From: Rhododendron vialii
Lineage: Eukaryota > Streptophyta > Magnoliopsida > Ericales > Ericaceae
Direction: 5' to 3'
DNA: 64,000 nucleotides
Assembly: GCF_030253575.1 (NCBI RefSeq)
Contig: NC_080564.1
Span: forward strand, 25,134,001-25,198,000
The number at the start of each line of letters is the position of its first letter. The first letter of the stretch is position 1. A program made the position numbers and the translations under genes. Positions 1 to 11,801 of the stretch are shown piece after piece. The notes beneath the pieces were generated by a model. It was not told where the DNA came from, did not search any database, and worked only from the letters and a program-made list of their open reading frames with translations.

Positions 1-171
1 AACGATCGATTTAGATCATTAAAACAAGACCCTGCACCACGAGAACTCCGGTGGTCTTCTTCCTCTTCTTTTCTTTTCCTTCTTCTTTTTCTTTGCCCAG
101 ATTTCTTCTCCCTCTTTCTTCCTTTCCAGCACCTTCACTCACTCTCCCTCTCTCGGAAAAAAATTGAAACA

Positions 172-547
172 TTTTTATCAACTTAACTTAAATATGAAAA
201 TTTTATCTTTATTTGAATTTTTTTTTGCATTTGTTAATTTTGCGCCGAACTTTTGTGGGTTATTGATTCGTCTTGACGAGAGGAATCGGAAAAGTAATTT
301 TTTTTTTTTTTTACTTTTACCCGAGTATTTTGAGAAATAACTATTTTTAGAGAAAAAAATGACTTTTTTTTGCTAGAAAGTGGTTATTTCTCAAAATATT
401 TGGGTAAAAGTAAAAAAAATTTACTTTTCCGATTCCTCTCGTCGAGACGAATCAATAACCTACAAAAGTTTGGCGTAAAATTAACAAATGCAAAAAAATT
501 CAAAGAAGTACAAAATTCTCAGATTTAAGTTAAGTTCATAAAAAAAC
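172..547. mobile_element. Foldback MITE, family 1
   Basis: Two long arms are inverted copies of each other. The left arm begins near AACTTAACTTAAAT (about 180) and carries GCATTTGTTAATTTT and ATTGATTCGTCT. The right arm carries the reverse complements of all of these and ends near 547. The arms meet around 350 in a T-rich and A-rich loop. No coding capacity. Related arms occur near 21045-21400, 32690-33020, 38430-38830, 58100-58200 and 58880-58990. I cannot place the exact ends or a target duplication. Confidence 0.65.
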
Positions 548-1271
548 CGCCTTAAAATTAAAGAGGTCTCATTCTCGGGGGGTTGGAATTTAGATAGATA
601 GGATTGGGTGGAGTAATTGGAAGTGATGGGGTGTGTGTAAGAGAGATGAGGGAGCTAGGGGTGTGGTGGTGTAAGAGAATTGATGCATGGGTGGAGTGTG
701 GTAGTAAAATTGGTTAGGGTAGTTTACTAGTTTAGTTAGGATTTTGAGATTAGGATTTCTAATTAAGGGGTTTAGTTACAAAGTCAATTACACCTAACTA
801 AATAAATTAATAATTTTAGGAGTAATTTTAATCAAAAAAATTATGGCCAAAATTACGGTGGTCACATACATAGGGTTTTGAATTTTTACAGTGTATTATT
901 TTGTTCATCCGCATATGAAATTATGCATGATAAGAGCGATTGACTTTTTAAAACCTAATATTTTAATATTCGCTGTAAGAAATTAGCTCAATTATAAATC
1001 ATTGAATACTGGACCAAATAATTCAATTGTAATTGGTCTCAATTCTTGACTACAATTTGCAAAGAAGAGAAGTATCGTTATATCAAGCACTTAATAAGTT
1101 TTGATAGTGACTTGGGTTTTCTTGCAGGAAAGGATCGAAAATTTAATTTTGCAAAAAAAACAATTTTGACAAAATGACGTGTGACCCATGGTGACTTCAT
1201 GCAAAGTGGATAATGTTCACTTTCTTGTAACTTGGACTGTGAACAAAAATACCTCTCTTTTTTTATAGATT
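548..1271. other. Intergenic, nothing recognised
   Basis: AT-rich DNA with a G/T-rich patch near 600-720. No open frame with a family motif, no clear promoter and no repeat ends were seen. Confidence 0.5.
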
Positions 1272-2048
1272 AACTATAGTTTCTCGCATTGAATATCTTC
1301 TCCATTAACTCAGATTCGGCTCAACCAAAAAAATTTGCTCTCAACCCTATCTCTCTCTTCCTCTCTCTCAACCCTAGCCACCACATCTTCTCGATCTTCT
1401 CCCTTCCCCTCCCCTTCGTGGGTTCCATACCCGTGTGCAGCGGCGGGAAGGGGAGGCCATGGTACTACCGACTCCATTTATTTGTTTTTGTTTTTTTTTC
1501 ATTCAGTCTCTCCAGATCTACGACTTGTCATCTGATCTGTGAAAGTTTTGTCTCTCGTTCAACGAGAGTTATTAGTTTCGTCTGCGGACGAATTTTGTTT
1601 ACAGATCAAGTTCTCTCAATCAAGGTTGTTTCACAACGATATCTATATTTCAGCGTTCTATCCCTACATAATGTCTTTGGCGAGACAACCCGTGGCGGCT
1701 TGGCAGATTTATAGTTCCTGGAAATTCATTGGTGCGTTCATACTTGGCTAGAGTGCATCTGATCGTCTGGGTATTTGGTATCTTTTGTCCTTAACTTTGC
1801 ACTTTTTCTCATTTAAGACTCCTAATTAGTTGTTAGGCAGTTTAAAAGTGTCGCTATTGCTTCATGCCATGTCTGGGTTAGGATGAAAAGATATCGATTG
1901 CCTTGTGATTTACTTGTTTTCTATTTGCTAGACGATTAGTTTGGCTTTGTCCAAGTTTTTTGTAATGATCTCCGTTTTGTAAGTGCCGCTGGGCGTTTAT
2001 CAATATAATCTTCTTACTTTTGTCAAAAAAAAGAAACTATAGTTTCTC
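1272..2048 (+). mobile_element. Poly-A retro-insertion with 14-bp target duplication
   Basis: The 14-mer AACTATAGTTTCTC occurs at 1272-1285 and again at 2035-2048. Between them, 1286-2034 ends in an A-rich tail (about 2025-2034) just before the second copy. This is the signature of target-primed retroposition on the + strand. The 3' part (GTTTTGTAAGTGCC, then AATATAATCTTCTTAC before the tail) resembles the 3' end of plant LINEs. The T/C-rich 5' part looks like an untranslated leader. No reverse transcriptase is visible, so it is either a 5'-truncated LINE or a retroposed transcript. The open frames inside match nothing I know. Confidence 0.7.
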
Positions 2049-2568
2049 CAAAACGCCATATATAATGAAGCAAAAGAATGAACCAGGGCAAGCTTCCCAA
2101 ATCAATTTCTCAAAGTTAGAGAAATTATTATCGAACCACCAATCAATAAAGCCAATGAATGATCGAACTAGCGCTTACCCAGAAATGTTCCACAACTTTG
2201 GAATTACTGCCCACACCCTTCGTGAAAATCTGCATTAAAGCTTCAAACTTCATTAATTATAATTAACAAAGCTAACTTTCGTTGAGGGAAAACAAAATAG
2301 TGAGAGTTGATTATTTATCTTCAAAAACGAGGTTTCATTGTTCTATTCCACTTGTATAATTTTCTTTCTGGACCATATGTGAACCAAAAGAGCATTCCAT
2401 ATGGGATTTGCTTGCTTCAACTAAAATTTCTTTGCAGAAAGTTGATGGTTTTATGCGTTCAAACTTAATGGTTTCAACTTTCAACTCTAATCTTTGTAAC
2501 CTTGTCGGTTTCAGAATGTAATGCATGGCCTACAATGACAAACCAAGGGGCTTCATGGCCTGAAAATT
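2049..2568. other. Intergenic, nothing recognised
   Basis: No motif-bearing reading frame or repeat was identified. Short open frames on both strands look random. Confidence 0.45.
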
Positions 2569-2818
2569 AAAGGGCTTAAAAACCTCAAGGAATTAGTTTA
2601 GTGGTCAAGACTTGAGACTTAGGGATTTGTTCATTTCTAGGTCTTAAGTTTGAAACTGCTCAGGTTTTATCAACTCTTTTGAGGCTAGTCTATACGGAGC
2701 TTTTCTCTAGTTTTAATTTGGCACTCCACAAAAGAACGGTGGAATTAGGTCTCATAATTAGTCGAGGTGCGTCAAAGGTAGCCGAACACCTGAGCTACAA
2801 AGAATCAAAGGGCTTAAA
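2569..2818 (+). mobile_element. Au-type SINE with 12-bp target duplication
   Basis: A perfect duplication AAAGGGCTTAAA flanks the insertion (2569-2580 and 2807-2818). The body has a tRNA-like head (TAGTGGTCAAG) and the characteristic 3' part ATTAGTCGAGGTGCGTC followed by CGAACACCTGAG, as in the Au SINE family of angiosperms. A second + strand copy is at 28908-29129, and minus-strand relatives lie at about 17088-17240 and 33077-33265. Confidence 0.8.
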
Positions 2819-3220
2819 TTTTGGTGATCATCTATGAAAGTCAGACAGCTAAGCTAATATAATCACGGCGGGTGGCATGCATAAATCAAGCACTTATTAA
2901 TTTGAATGAAGAAATTAACTATTAAATGGGGTGATGCGGCGCCTGCTTTCCTGGGAGAAGGCTAGCTCGGACATGCTATGGTATCTTACATTTAGCAAAG
3001 AGAATAATTTATTCACGGAGAAGCTATCAATAAGTTTTACGAAGCTCAATCTCGTGTGTTTAAAAGTTTTTTGGACAATTCGGATAAAAAACAAACTATT
3101 ACCGATCAGAGATATTTATTATCAATCAAAGTTTAAAAATATATCTCAACCATTAATTGCCGAGACGAACAAGTGGAATTGCGCGCCTCCGTGAATAACT
3201 TATTCGCGGCTCCTCCGTGA

Positions 3221-3307
3221 ATAGTTATTCTCTTTAGCAAATCAAGAAAATAGTTATTCTCTTTAGCAAATCAAGAAAATAGTTATTCTCTTTAGCAAAT
3301 CAAGAAA
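3221..3307. repeat. Tandem repeat, 3 perfect copies of 29 bp
   Basis: The 29-bp unit starting ATAGTTATTCTCTTTAGCAA occurs three times head to tail without a mismatch (starts 3221, 3250, 3279). Diverged forms of the first bases (GAATAACTTATTCGCGG) lie just upstream. Perfect identity suggests recent slippage or unequal exchange. Confidence 0.9.
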
Positions 3308-4789
3308 AAGTCCTAACGGCTTTTTTCATCTTTTATTCCGTATAATATTTTGTCTTAGTGTTTAATCGTGTAAATGAATAACACAATTATCATCACGAGA
3401 GCAATTTTATTCACCATCACCTTTAATTAATCTAGGTAATGTGGCAATTCCACTTCGATGACATTCTGATGAGAGATAGGTTGTACGTACATATATCCTA
3501 TCACTCGATCAAAATTCTTCTTGTTAAATCTCTAAAGAAAGCATGTAAATCACATAAGAGTTATATAATGAAGCGCAATGGAATACTTTGAGTTTTCCAA
3601 CATCAATGAACCAAGACCCACTTTACGTACTACAGGCACAAACCGCGAATACAAACAACAATTCGAACACGAACACCGTCTTCTAATATTGCCGAGTATA
3701 AAAGACTACTAGAGTAGTCTATTCTTAATATCCACACCACAAATCCTAGGGTTCTTGATGGAAACCCTTGAGAGAAAACATTTGACAAAAGATTATGATC
3801 TTTCGGGGAGAAGAGAGATAGAAGTCTAATTGCTTCTTTTTGTGTGTATCTCAAATATCTACGGGACTTTATTTATAGATAATGAAGTCTTAGAGTTTGA
3901 AGTTTTCTAGTACGTAAAGATAATCTATCATACTTGAAACTCTCCTAATAGATAGAGATGAGGAGTTCATTTCATCCTCTAACCAACCCAATCACATAAC
4001 CCATGTGGGTTGGCTGGCCCAAAGGTTAATGTCAGTTGACAATGTTAGCCTTTGTCACAAATTTGATGATAAAAAACATGGTGTTACTATGAAATAAAAT
4101 CACCGCGTTCATAAATATTTCATGTCGGAGCTAGGTACGTCGTATGTATTTATTTTAATATTGAGAATTAAACACATCGACTTTTTTTTGGCTAAAATCT
4201 TAGCTCCATCCCTTCATGAAGCTCAGTGTTGTATAATAAATTTCGAATTTCTAAAAACACACACTTGATCACAAGTATAAATTTCGAATTTCCATGGTTG
4301 TGAAGAATTCAACGTAACCATTGATCGATCCACGAGATTCCATCGTCATTCTGATGAGTGCAAGACCAAGTGCCAGTTAATTGGCCACTATACGCCACGC
4401 TATCATTCTCTTGTCACCTTCCACTTGCACAGTTTCCTCCTCCTACTTTAAATATTCCTCTGTCTATCTATCTTTAATGATCAAAATAGTACTACTATTT
4501 TGTCCGTTCTATCTTTTATTCTCATCTTGACTCTAGCTACTGTCTGGTCCATCAACGTACGTGATTTTTGGCAATTGCCTACCGTGTCGATCAGAAATTG
4601 AACATTTGTGATTACTAAAAGTAGGGCCCCCCAATAAAGACCCGCAAATGCGCTGAATAGGAACATCCAATCCAAGTATATATACACACTATCCCTTACA
4701 ATCAGATTAATTGATTGAATAGTATACGTGCGGATCAATATATATATTGTACTGTGCGTAAATGCGTCGAATATATAGGACCATTTCCT
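3308..4789. other. Intergenic, nothing recognised
   Basis: AT-rich sequence without recognisable coding exons. The short open frames at 3630-3854 and 4481-4738 (minus) show no family motif. Confidence 0.45.
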
Positions 4790-5990
4790 CTGATGGGTTT
4801 AGAGTGTTTACATCCATTTTTGACACTTTTGGAAATAGCTAATGATTGAGTGCCACATGGCAAGTGGACTCAAACTCATGGTCAACAAAGAGTCAAAATC
4901 AAGTGGATCCGCTTGGTTGGTCAATGAAAAAGTCAAAGTCGATCAAGTCCAAGTGTAAAAAGATCAACGGTTAAAGAACCAATTCCAAAATGAAAAGGGT
5001 ACACTAGATTTGTCTTACCCTAATATTCAGCAACAAACTCCTACTTTCCAGGATAGTTGAGATTTTTCAGAGTCTAATTGCATTCATAGGCAGATTCTTA
5101 AGGAATATTCCTTCATTCCCCTGGATTTTAAGCATTAAAAAGGCTAAATACATGAGGATCAGTCATGAATGCCACGCGACACTCAATGAATCACGTTTCA
5201 GTTGAATATATATGGTCAGTGGGATAAGCAAAATCAGGGAATAATACCTGAAAAATAGGAGTTTTGCTAGTTTTTGACCAATTCAAAGGGTCACGTGGCA
5301 ACGATCAGGGGATTTCGATTTTCAATCAACACCTACAATCAATTTGAGCTCAAAGAAAATGGTTTGGAGACATGGAATTCGTGTCGCATTCTCAGAGCCT
5401 AAATTTAAGGGATAGTTCACACTTTTCAAGGCATATTCAGGGAATAGTTCTCCACTATGACGGTAACGAGGAAGTTATTGCTACATGGAGCGTGAGTGAG
5501 CCATGTTTATAGCAGAAATGGTTTGTGCATGCCTGAAAGTGGGAGAAGACCCTGAAAATAGAAGTTATGTCACTTTTTGACCGCTTCAAAGGGCCACATG
5601 GCATCAATCAAGGAAGTTACCACCAATATCAACGGTGGTGTATATTTTTAGTTTTTTTGAATAAGTTGGGAGCAGTTTTTTGCAGAGGACATGTGAAGTA
5701 CTTTTAGGGCCTTATCTGCTATTTTTCAAGGTCTTTACTACTACAAATAGTGGAAAACAAGGCAGGCTCAAGGCTCTCGCCTCATCATTTCAATACCAGT
5801 TTTTACAGCTTCTCAGCATTTACCCTTGCAGCACTTTTCTTTTCACGAAAAACTTGTAATTCCGATATTACCAAGTCATTGTTCTTTCTTTTTCTCACAG
5901 CTTTTCCCAAAAGGTTGTGAAACAATCGCTTGCAGGAAGTCAGATCATGGTACTACGACTCCCTAATCCATTTGGACCACGCACGGTCCT
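4790..5990 (+). mobile_element. Possible LTR-retrotransposon 5' remnant
   Basis: About 1.1 kb of non-coding sequence with internal similarity (TTTTTGACC-N-CAAAGGG-CAC-TGGCA occurs near 5270 and again near 5575) runs into GAAACAATCGCTTGCAGGAA and then an ATG near 5947. This layout resembles the LTR/leader/gag start of plant Ty3-gypsy elements. No gag-pol follows: ordinary intergenic DNA resumes by about 6000. LTR ends, primer-binding site and target duplication are not demonstrated, so this is a weak inference. Confidence 0.3.
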
Positions 5991-6690
5991 GGCATGCCCG
6001 CATCACTCACACTTGACATTCCTGGCCGCAGGGTACGTTACGTTTTTTGAGCAAACAGAGAGAAGCTTTGTTGGATTTTCCGTTGACATGATTTTGAACA
6101 TAACATGAAAATTGCAAATACCTTATTGAATCGATTTTTTGGGGAAAAAATGGATGGTCGGAGTTTTTACAGTTTGTTTTTTGAAGACGTACGTTTTTTG
6201 GAAAAAAAAAATCATATATCAATAATTAATGAGTAATCACATTAAGTCCTTGGACATGGGCATAATTTGATTTCCGTAAACACTCATCCCTCTTCTCAAA
6301 TCCCTTAGAATAGAGTAGATTAAATTTAACGAATGAGAAAAAAGAAGAAGGTAAAACCATATATTATAGGAGTAGTAATAAAACTCGTGGTACATGAGAG
6401 GAACGTATCCATTGACTTTAGAAGTTAGTTGGGTGTTGTGATCATAACTTCCACTAAAACCCAAATCTGTACCTTTCCAGTACCCGTGAATTCATCTCCA
6501 TGGTTCACAGTGCCAATTACAACAAACCCACATCTTGCGGTTGGTTCACACATCATCGAACAAATTAATTTTTGTTTTGGTTAATTTACTTTTGTAGCTT
6601 TTGCATGTTGCTATTTAAAGCCTATTTTGACTTTAAATGATGTGATTGCATCACTGAGCAACCTTACCCAATTGTGTGTCCACATTTGTG
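5991..6690. other. Upstream region of the PSY-type gene
   Basis: No gene recognised. The proximal part is AT-rich and leads into the TATA box at about 6700. Confidence 0.45.
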
Positions 6691-6699
6691 AATGTATGT

Positions 6700-6708
6700 A
6701 TATATAAA
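6700..6708 (+). promoter_or_regulatory. TATA box of the PSY-type gene
   Basis: TATATAAAT lies about 105 bases before the ATG at 6813. With the usual 25-35 base spacing, transcription would begin around 6730-6740 and give a leader of about 75 bases. Inferred from sequence only. Confidence 0.55.
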
Positions 6709-6812
6709 TGGAGCACTCTCCAGTTTTATTTAGACAAACAAATTCAAGATAGATACTCCTCCTCATCTACTAGTACGTAGCAATAGCAATAGCAAGATAT
6801 ATAGATATAACA

Positions 6813-7706
<894 letters not shown>

Positions 7707-7905
7707 ACGTTCTATATTTTATAAGAATTTTAATATTCGTGCTTCACTTTTTATTGATGGCGCTCCACTTTGTTTATGAAGTTACTAGTAACTTCACGTT
7801 AAAAGTGGAGAGTAACTTCACGTTAAAAGTGAAGCGCGAAAATCAATTTCCATTTTATAATTAGGTCTATAACTGGTGTCTTGTAGAATAGTCCATTTTT
7901 TGGAC

Positions 7906-7946
<41 letters not shown>

Positions 7947-8184
7947 TGGGGTTTGTACCTTGTATGAAGTGAATAAAAAATTTCTTTTCTTGATATGATT
8001 GAATCCGGATTTCTGTCTCATGTTACCCTGTTCTATTAATTTGCCCATATGTTTGTGAGGGGTCAATGGGAATGGGATAAGAAATCCGGCCTCATAAGCA
8101 ATTTCCCCTCTTCATATTCGGTGTTTGTAAGCCAGATATGGAGGGAATAAGAAACTCAGGGGATATTTATATTAGCATACATCA
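7707..8184. other. Intergenic with GA microsatellite and short inverted repeat
   Basis: A GA repeat lies at about 7907-7941. At 7740-7845 the motif AACTTCACGTTAAAAGTG occurs twice and is inverted relative to GTGCTTCACTTTTTA upstream, giving a small potential hairpin. No gene seen. Confidence 0.55.
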
Positions 8185-8871
8185 CGAATTATAATTTTTT
8201 TTTTTGGGTAAATCAGCTTGAAATAAAAAGGGGATAACCGAATATATAGCCTACAAGGGGCATACCTCAGGAGGAAACAAAAGAAAAATAAAGAAAAATG
8301 ACTCGTAAGCCAATTGGCTACAAGATGCAAAAGTAAATGGTACCATTTGTTTCCATTCCATCTAAAAAAGAGAGAACGGAAACAACAGAACATTAGTACC
8401 GAGAGATATGAGTTTGAGTCTATTACATAGCCATGAAATTGAAACAGAAAGTTTTAAGGACTCCATTTGTTTCCGTAGCATTCGAAGCGTCTACAAAAGG
8501 GACATAGCACCATGCCACATGACTGAAATTTGGATTGGTAGCAGTCCAGATGTACATGACCAATGAGTGGCCACTGTAAGGCACAACTATAGTTGGTGAA
8601 GTAGCAGCAGAAGAGAAGGCGCAAGCAACTAGCAAAATGCAACACACAACTACACATGAACAAGGCTGCCAATACCGTAAGGGAAGTCTAACCAAACTTG
8701 GACACAGATGAACCCAAAAGAAATAGCAGAGAAAAAAGAAAAAGGCCAGGGACATGCCCCCTAAAAAGACTTAAACAGCCCAAGGGACAACCCCCAAGGA
8801 TAGGTACAAACATAAAAGAAAAACATGCAAAGGCAGCCAACTCAAAAGCAAGAAAAACATGCGAATTATAA
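8185..8871 (-). mobile_element. Minus-strand poly-A insertion with 10-bp duplication
   Basis: CGAATTATAA occurs at 8185-8194 and 8862-8871. Right after the first copy is a run of T (8195-8205), which is a poly-A tail on the minus strand, followed by about 660 bases. This fits retroposition on the minus strand. The open frame inside (8423-8755, minus) is hydrophobic and Cys-rich but matches nothing I know. It could be a LINE 3' fragment or a retroposed transcript; the 10-bp duplication is short for a firm call. Confidence 0.5.
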
Positions 8872-10507
8872 ATATTGTGAAAGCATAAACACAGAAAATT
8901 AAACCAAAACAAAAGGATGGAGCTAGCTAGGCACTAGCCTAGGAGGCGCATGTGATTGAATCCAGATTTTAACCTCCTCCCATGTTCTTTTTTTAAGCCT
9001 ATATTAGATTTTAATAGTATGTTGATGGGCTACTCTACGTAGCAAAAGTTGCATCTTAATGGCCAATCACGTCGTTAATCTGGTTAGATTTTTCTATCCG
9101 GCCCCTCCTATCCGATGTTGCCTCTATGACTCAATGGGATTTTATTGGTCAAGAAGTTGGCTTCGAAAAAAATATTTTACATCTAATTAATGAACAACTC
9201 AAATTGTTTCTGTGGGATTTGCCAGAGTAAGTCTCACACCTCAATCTGTGCACGATTGTTGTGCACATTTGATGTGCAAGCCGATTTTCTTTTAACTAAA
9301 AATAGCAAACTTCAAGGTGATAGAGAATGGGGAATTAATGGCAGAGACAGGTGATCAGGATTTCTGGTGGTTCATGTCAACAAAACTGACCTATTCTATT
9401 AACCAATAAATCCAAGGTGGCAGAGATTGGGAAGTGGGAGAAGGCAAGTGGAGTGAATTTCATAAAATTTTGAACAAAATATGTGGTTACATTACTGATG
9501 TTTATATTGATTCTATTTGAACTTGATCGATCAACAAACTTCTCTCTAGCCCTATTCTTCTTCTACACCAATCTAAATATTTTAAACAAATTCTAAAATG
9601 CCCTCGTCTTCAACCTAGCTACCCTAACTCCTAATACTATTACTTTCCCAACAACACCCACAATATAACACCACCTTTAGTTGTCGGCCCGACTATTTCT
9701 ATCCCGATTGTGACATGACATCTCATTCAAGGCCAACTTTGCCGATGACATCTTAGTTCTTCCCCTTTGCTCGTATGAATTGATGCCAAATAATGCAATA
9801 CACTGAATCAATGCTTGACAACCTATGCTCAAAAATCTTGCATATATATGTTTTCTAAATTTACCAGTTATCAAAGGGGTGAAAAACCTTTGTCACAGTG
9901 TTCCTTTGTAAACTTGGGAGAATATATTACAGATAGCTTCAAACTGAAATAGACCCATACATGCAGCATAAGAATTGTGTTTTGTTCCTCTGTATATTGT
10001 TCCTCCAATTATCTTTGCAAGTAATTGGAATGGATTCGATTGTGTTTTTTTTCATAGAAAATTCATTACGTAGAGGTTGAGATGGAGGATACGGTGATAG
10101 GGGTGTGGGAAGACGGGTTTTTTTTTTTTAAATAACTCAGGTATCCAGGTCAACTTTGGCGCACTTCGATTAATTCTGGAAAATCATTTCCACCAACTAC
10201 TTGCGGGGTCCCAACTAATCTTGGAAAGGCAGTCTATGGCTCTGGTTTGGTTGGTGACCGAGAAAAACTTGACTTTAGGACTTGTTAAAGAGGAGGGCAT
10301 TTTAGAGTTCAACTTACATTTTTTACATGGGTGTCAGAGACAAATTGGGGCTGGAGAAAATTATTATTGGGTTTAAATAGAACCACTATTATCTTTATGC
10401 TCGTAAATTGTATAGCTTCGTCACTCTGGGTTTTTTTTTTCCCCCTTTAAATCTTAAACTACACAATACACATGTTAGGTAAACCAATTGAATTCCACTG
10501 CAAACAG
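8872..10507. other. Intergenic, nothing recognised
   Basis: Two similar short patches (CTTCAAGGTGATAGAGAATGGG near 9308 and CCAAGGTGGCAGAGATTGGG near 9412) suggest an old duplication. No coding exon or clear transposon end was found. Confidence 0.45.
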
Positions 10508-10720
10508 GGGCGGCTCTATAGGCAATCGAGGGGTTTCAAGCAAATTTCCGGGTTTGAAAATTGCACTAAAGTTTTATACGTACGTTTATGCATATATTGA
10601 CTGTTTTTTAATATTGTATGCACTGGATCATTCGTAGAAGCCCAAAGTGAATGAAAATTCATACAAATTTCTGAGCGTTGGATCATATAGCTCAATAAAA
10701 TAAAGTACACAAGGCTCGGT
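10508..10720. mobile_element. Truncated hAT-like element end
   Basis: The start GGGGCGGCTCTATAGG and the stretches GCACTGGATCATTCGT and AGTGAATGAAAATTCA match a second element starting at about 21779 (GAGCGGCTCTACAAG, then GCACTGGATCATTCGT and AAGTGAAAATCAACTT). The 21.8-kb copy ends in the inverted GAGCCGCC near 22086; this one shows no right end. Confidence 0.45.
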
Positions 10721-10847
10721 ATGCTTTCAACCGAAACAAAATGGTATATTGCGTGAAACAGCTGTGGGATGATTTGTGCTTTGTAGGGATTAGTCTAAAG
10801 TGCACACAAGCTAACCCAACACACCATGCATTATAAAAAATATGTTA

Positions 10848-11063
10848 CTCCCTCCGTCCCTAAATAAGTGTCCGGCGCGCAAAATTAGGCCTTCAAAAAG
10901 ATGCATTTATTTCGTTAAAAAAATTATTATTTTTTCACAAATCAATAGATAGCAATGAGTTCTATTAGATTGTGGAAAAAAAATTAAATTTTTTAATAAA
11001 AAATATGCATATTTTGTAAAGCCTAGTTTTGCACGTCGGACATTTATTTAGGGACGGAAGGAG
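10848..11063. mobile_element. Stowaway-type MITE (Tc1/mariner)
   Basis: The ends are inverted copies: CTCCCTCCGTCCCTAAATAA at 10848 and the matching TTATTTAGGGACGGAAGGAG ending at 11063. Both sides are flanked by TA (10846-10847 and 11064-11065). At 216 bp, non-coding and AT-rich, it fits Stowaway elements mobilised by mariner-type transposases. Confidence 0.9.
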
Positions 11064-11150
11064 TACAATTTATATAGGAATGGTATTTAGAGTACAAATT
11101 TATTTTAATTTATTTTTGTCACTGCTCAACTACAATTCTGCAGTCGCCCT

Positions 11151-11357
11151 TGGGTGCAAATATCTTCTCTTTTTTTTGTCACACGGTATAGTTAGCGGGA
11201 TGAGTTAGGTTAGCACAAGAAGAGTTCAGCAGCTTTCTATAACTCCGGACCCCAACCGCCCCAAAGGGGCTCGAACCTCCACCTCCTGGAAGGAGGGGAG
11301 GGGAGGGGAGGTTACCAACTGCACAAGGCAGTGGAACCTCCTGGGTGCAAATATCTT
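11151..11357 (-). mobile_element. tRNA-derived SINE with 16-bp target duplication
   Basis: TGGGTGCAAATATCTT occurs at 11151-11166 and 11342-11357. The 175-bp insertion (11167-11341) reads on the minus strand. It has an A-box-like TGTGCAGTTGG near its 5' end, a B box GGTTCGAGCCCC in the middle and an A-rich tail (the T run at about 11169-11177 on the plus strand). These are the RNA polymerase III signals of a tRNA-derived SINE. Between the boxes, on the plus strand, are three GGGG runs separated by single A bases. Confidence 0.88.
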
Positions 11358-11801
11358 GAGCAACTAGTTTTTATGTTTTATCAGCGGAGAAAGTGGATTT
11401 AATGGTAGGCAACCACTATGTTACCACTATCGATCACTTAACTTCCTTTACAAAACCACATATAGTGGTTTCTATGGCTTTTGGCCTTAGAATGAAAACA
11501 TCACCACTATATACGTACGGTTGAAAATATCAGACGACTGAAATAATTAAAGAAACATTTAAATATTCCTGGCATTAAATTATAAAAGAAACATTAATTT
11601 TGTAGATATTTGAACAAAGTAGTAAAACTCAATATTGGTTAATTCGATAAACACATCTCAACTCAACTCAACTCAACTCTTATTATATACTACTGTATGA
11701 CATTTGGAATCAAAGATTACAAACAAAATTAGAAACTAGATCCTTCACATTCAACCATGCATGCACAAGAAAGAAAGAAAGGGAAACAAGAAAAACTCAT
11801 A

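Noticed and set aside
1289-1714. 141-residue frame
   Set aside because: Lies in the untranslated-looking part of the retro-insertion; composition is low-complexity Ser/Phe with no known motif.
3221-3307. CRISPR-like regular repeats
   Set aside because: The copies abut with no spacers, and the genome is a plant's.
8423-8755. 110-residue hydrophobic, Cys-rich minus-strand frame
   Set aside because: No signal-peptide-like order or family motif, and it sits inside a probable retro-insertion.
11230-11290. Possible nuclear tRNA gene because of A and B boxes
   Set aside because: No cloverleaf can be drawn, and the poly-A tail plus target duplication show a SINE.
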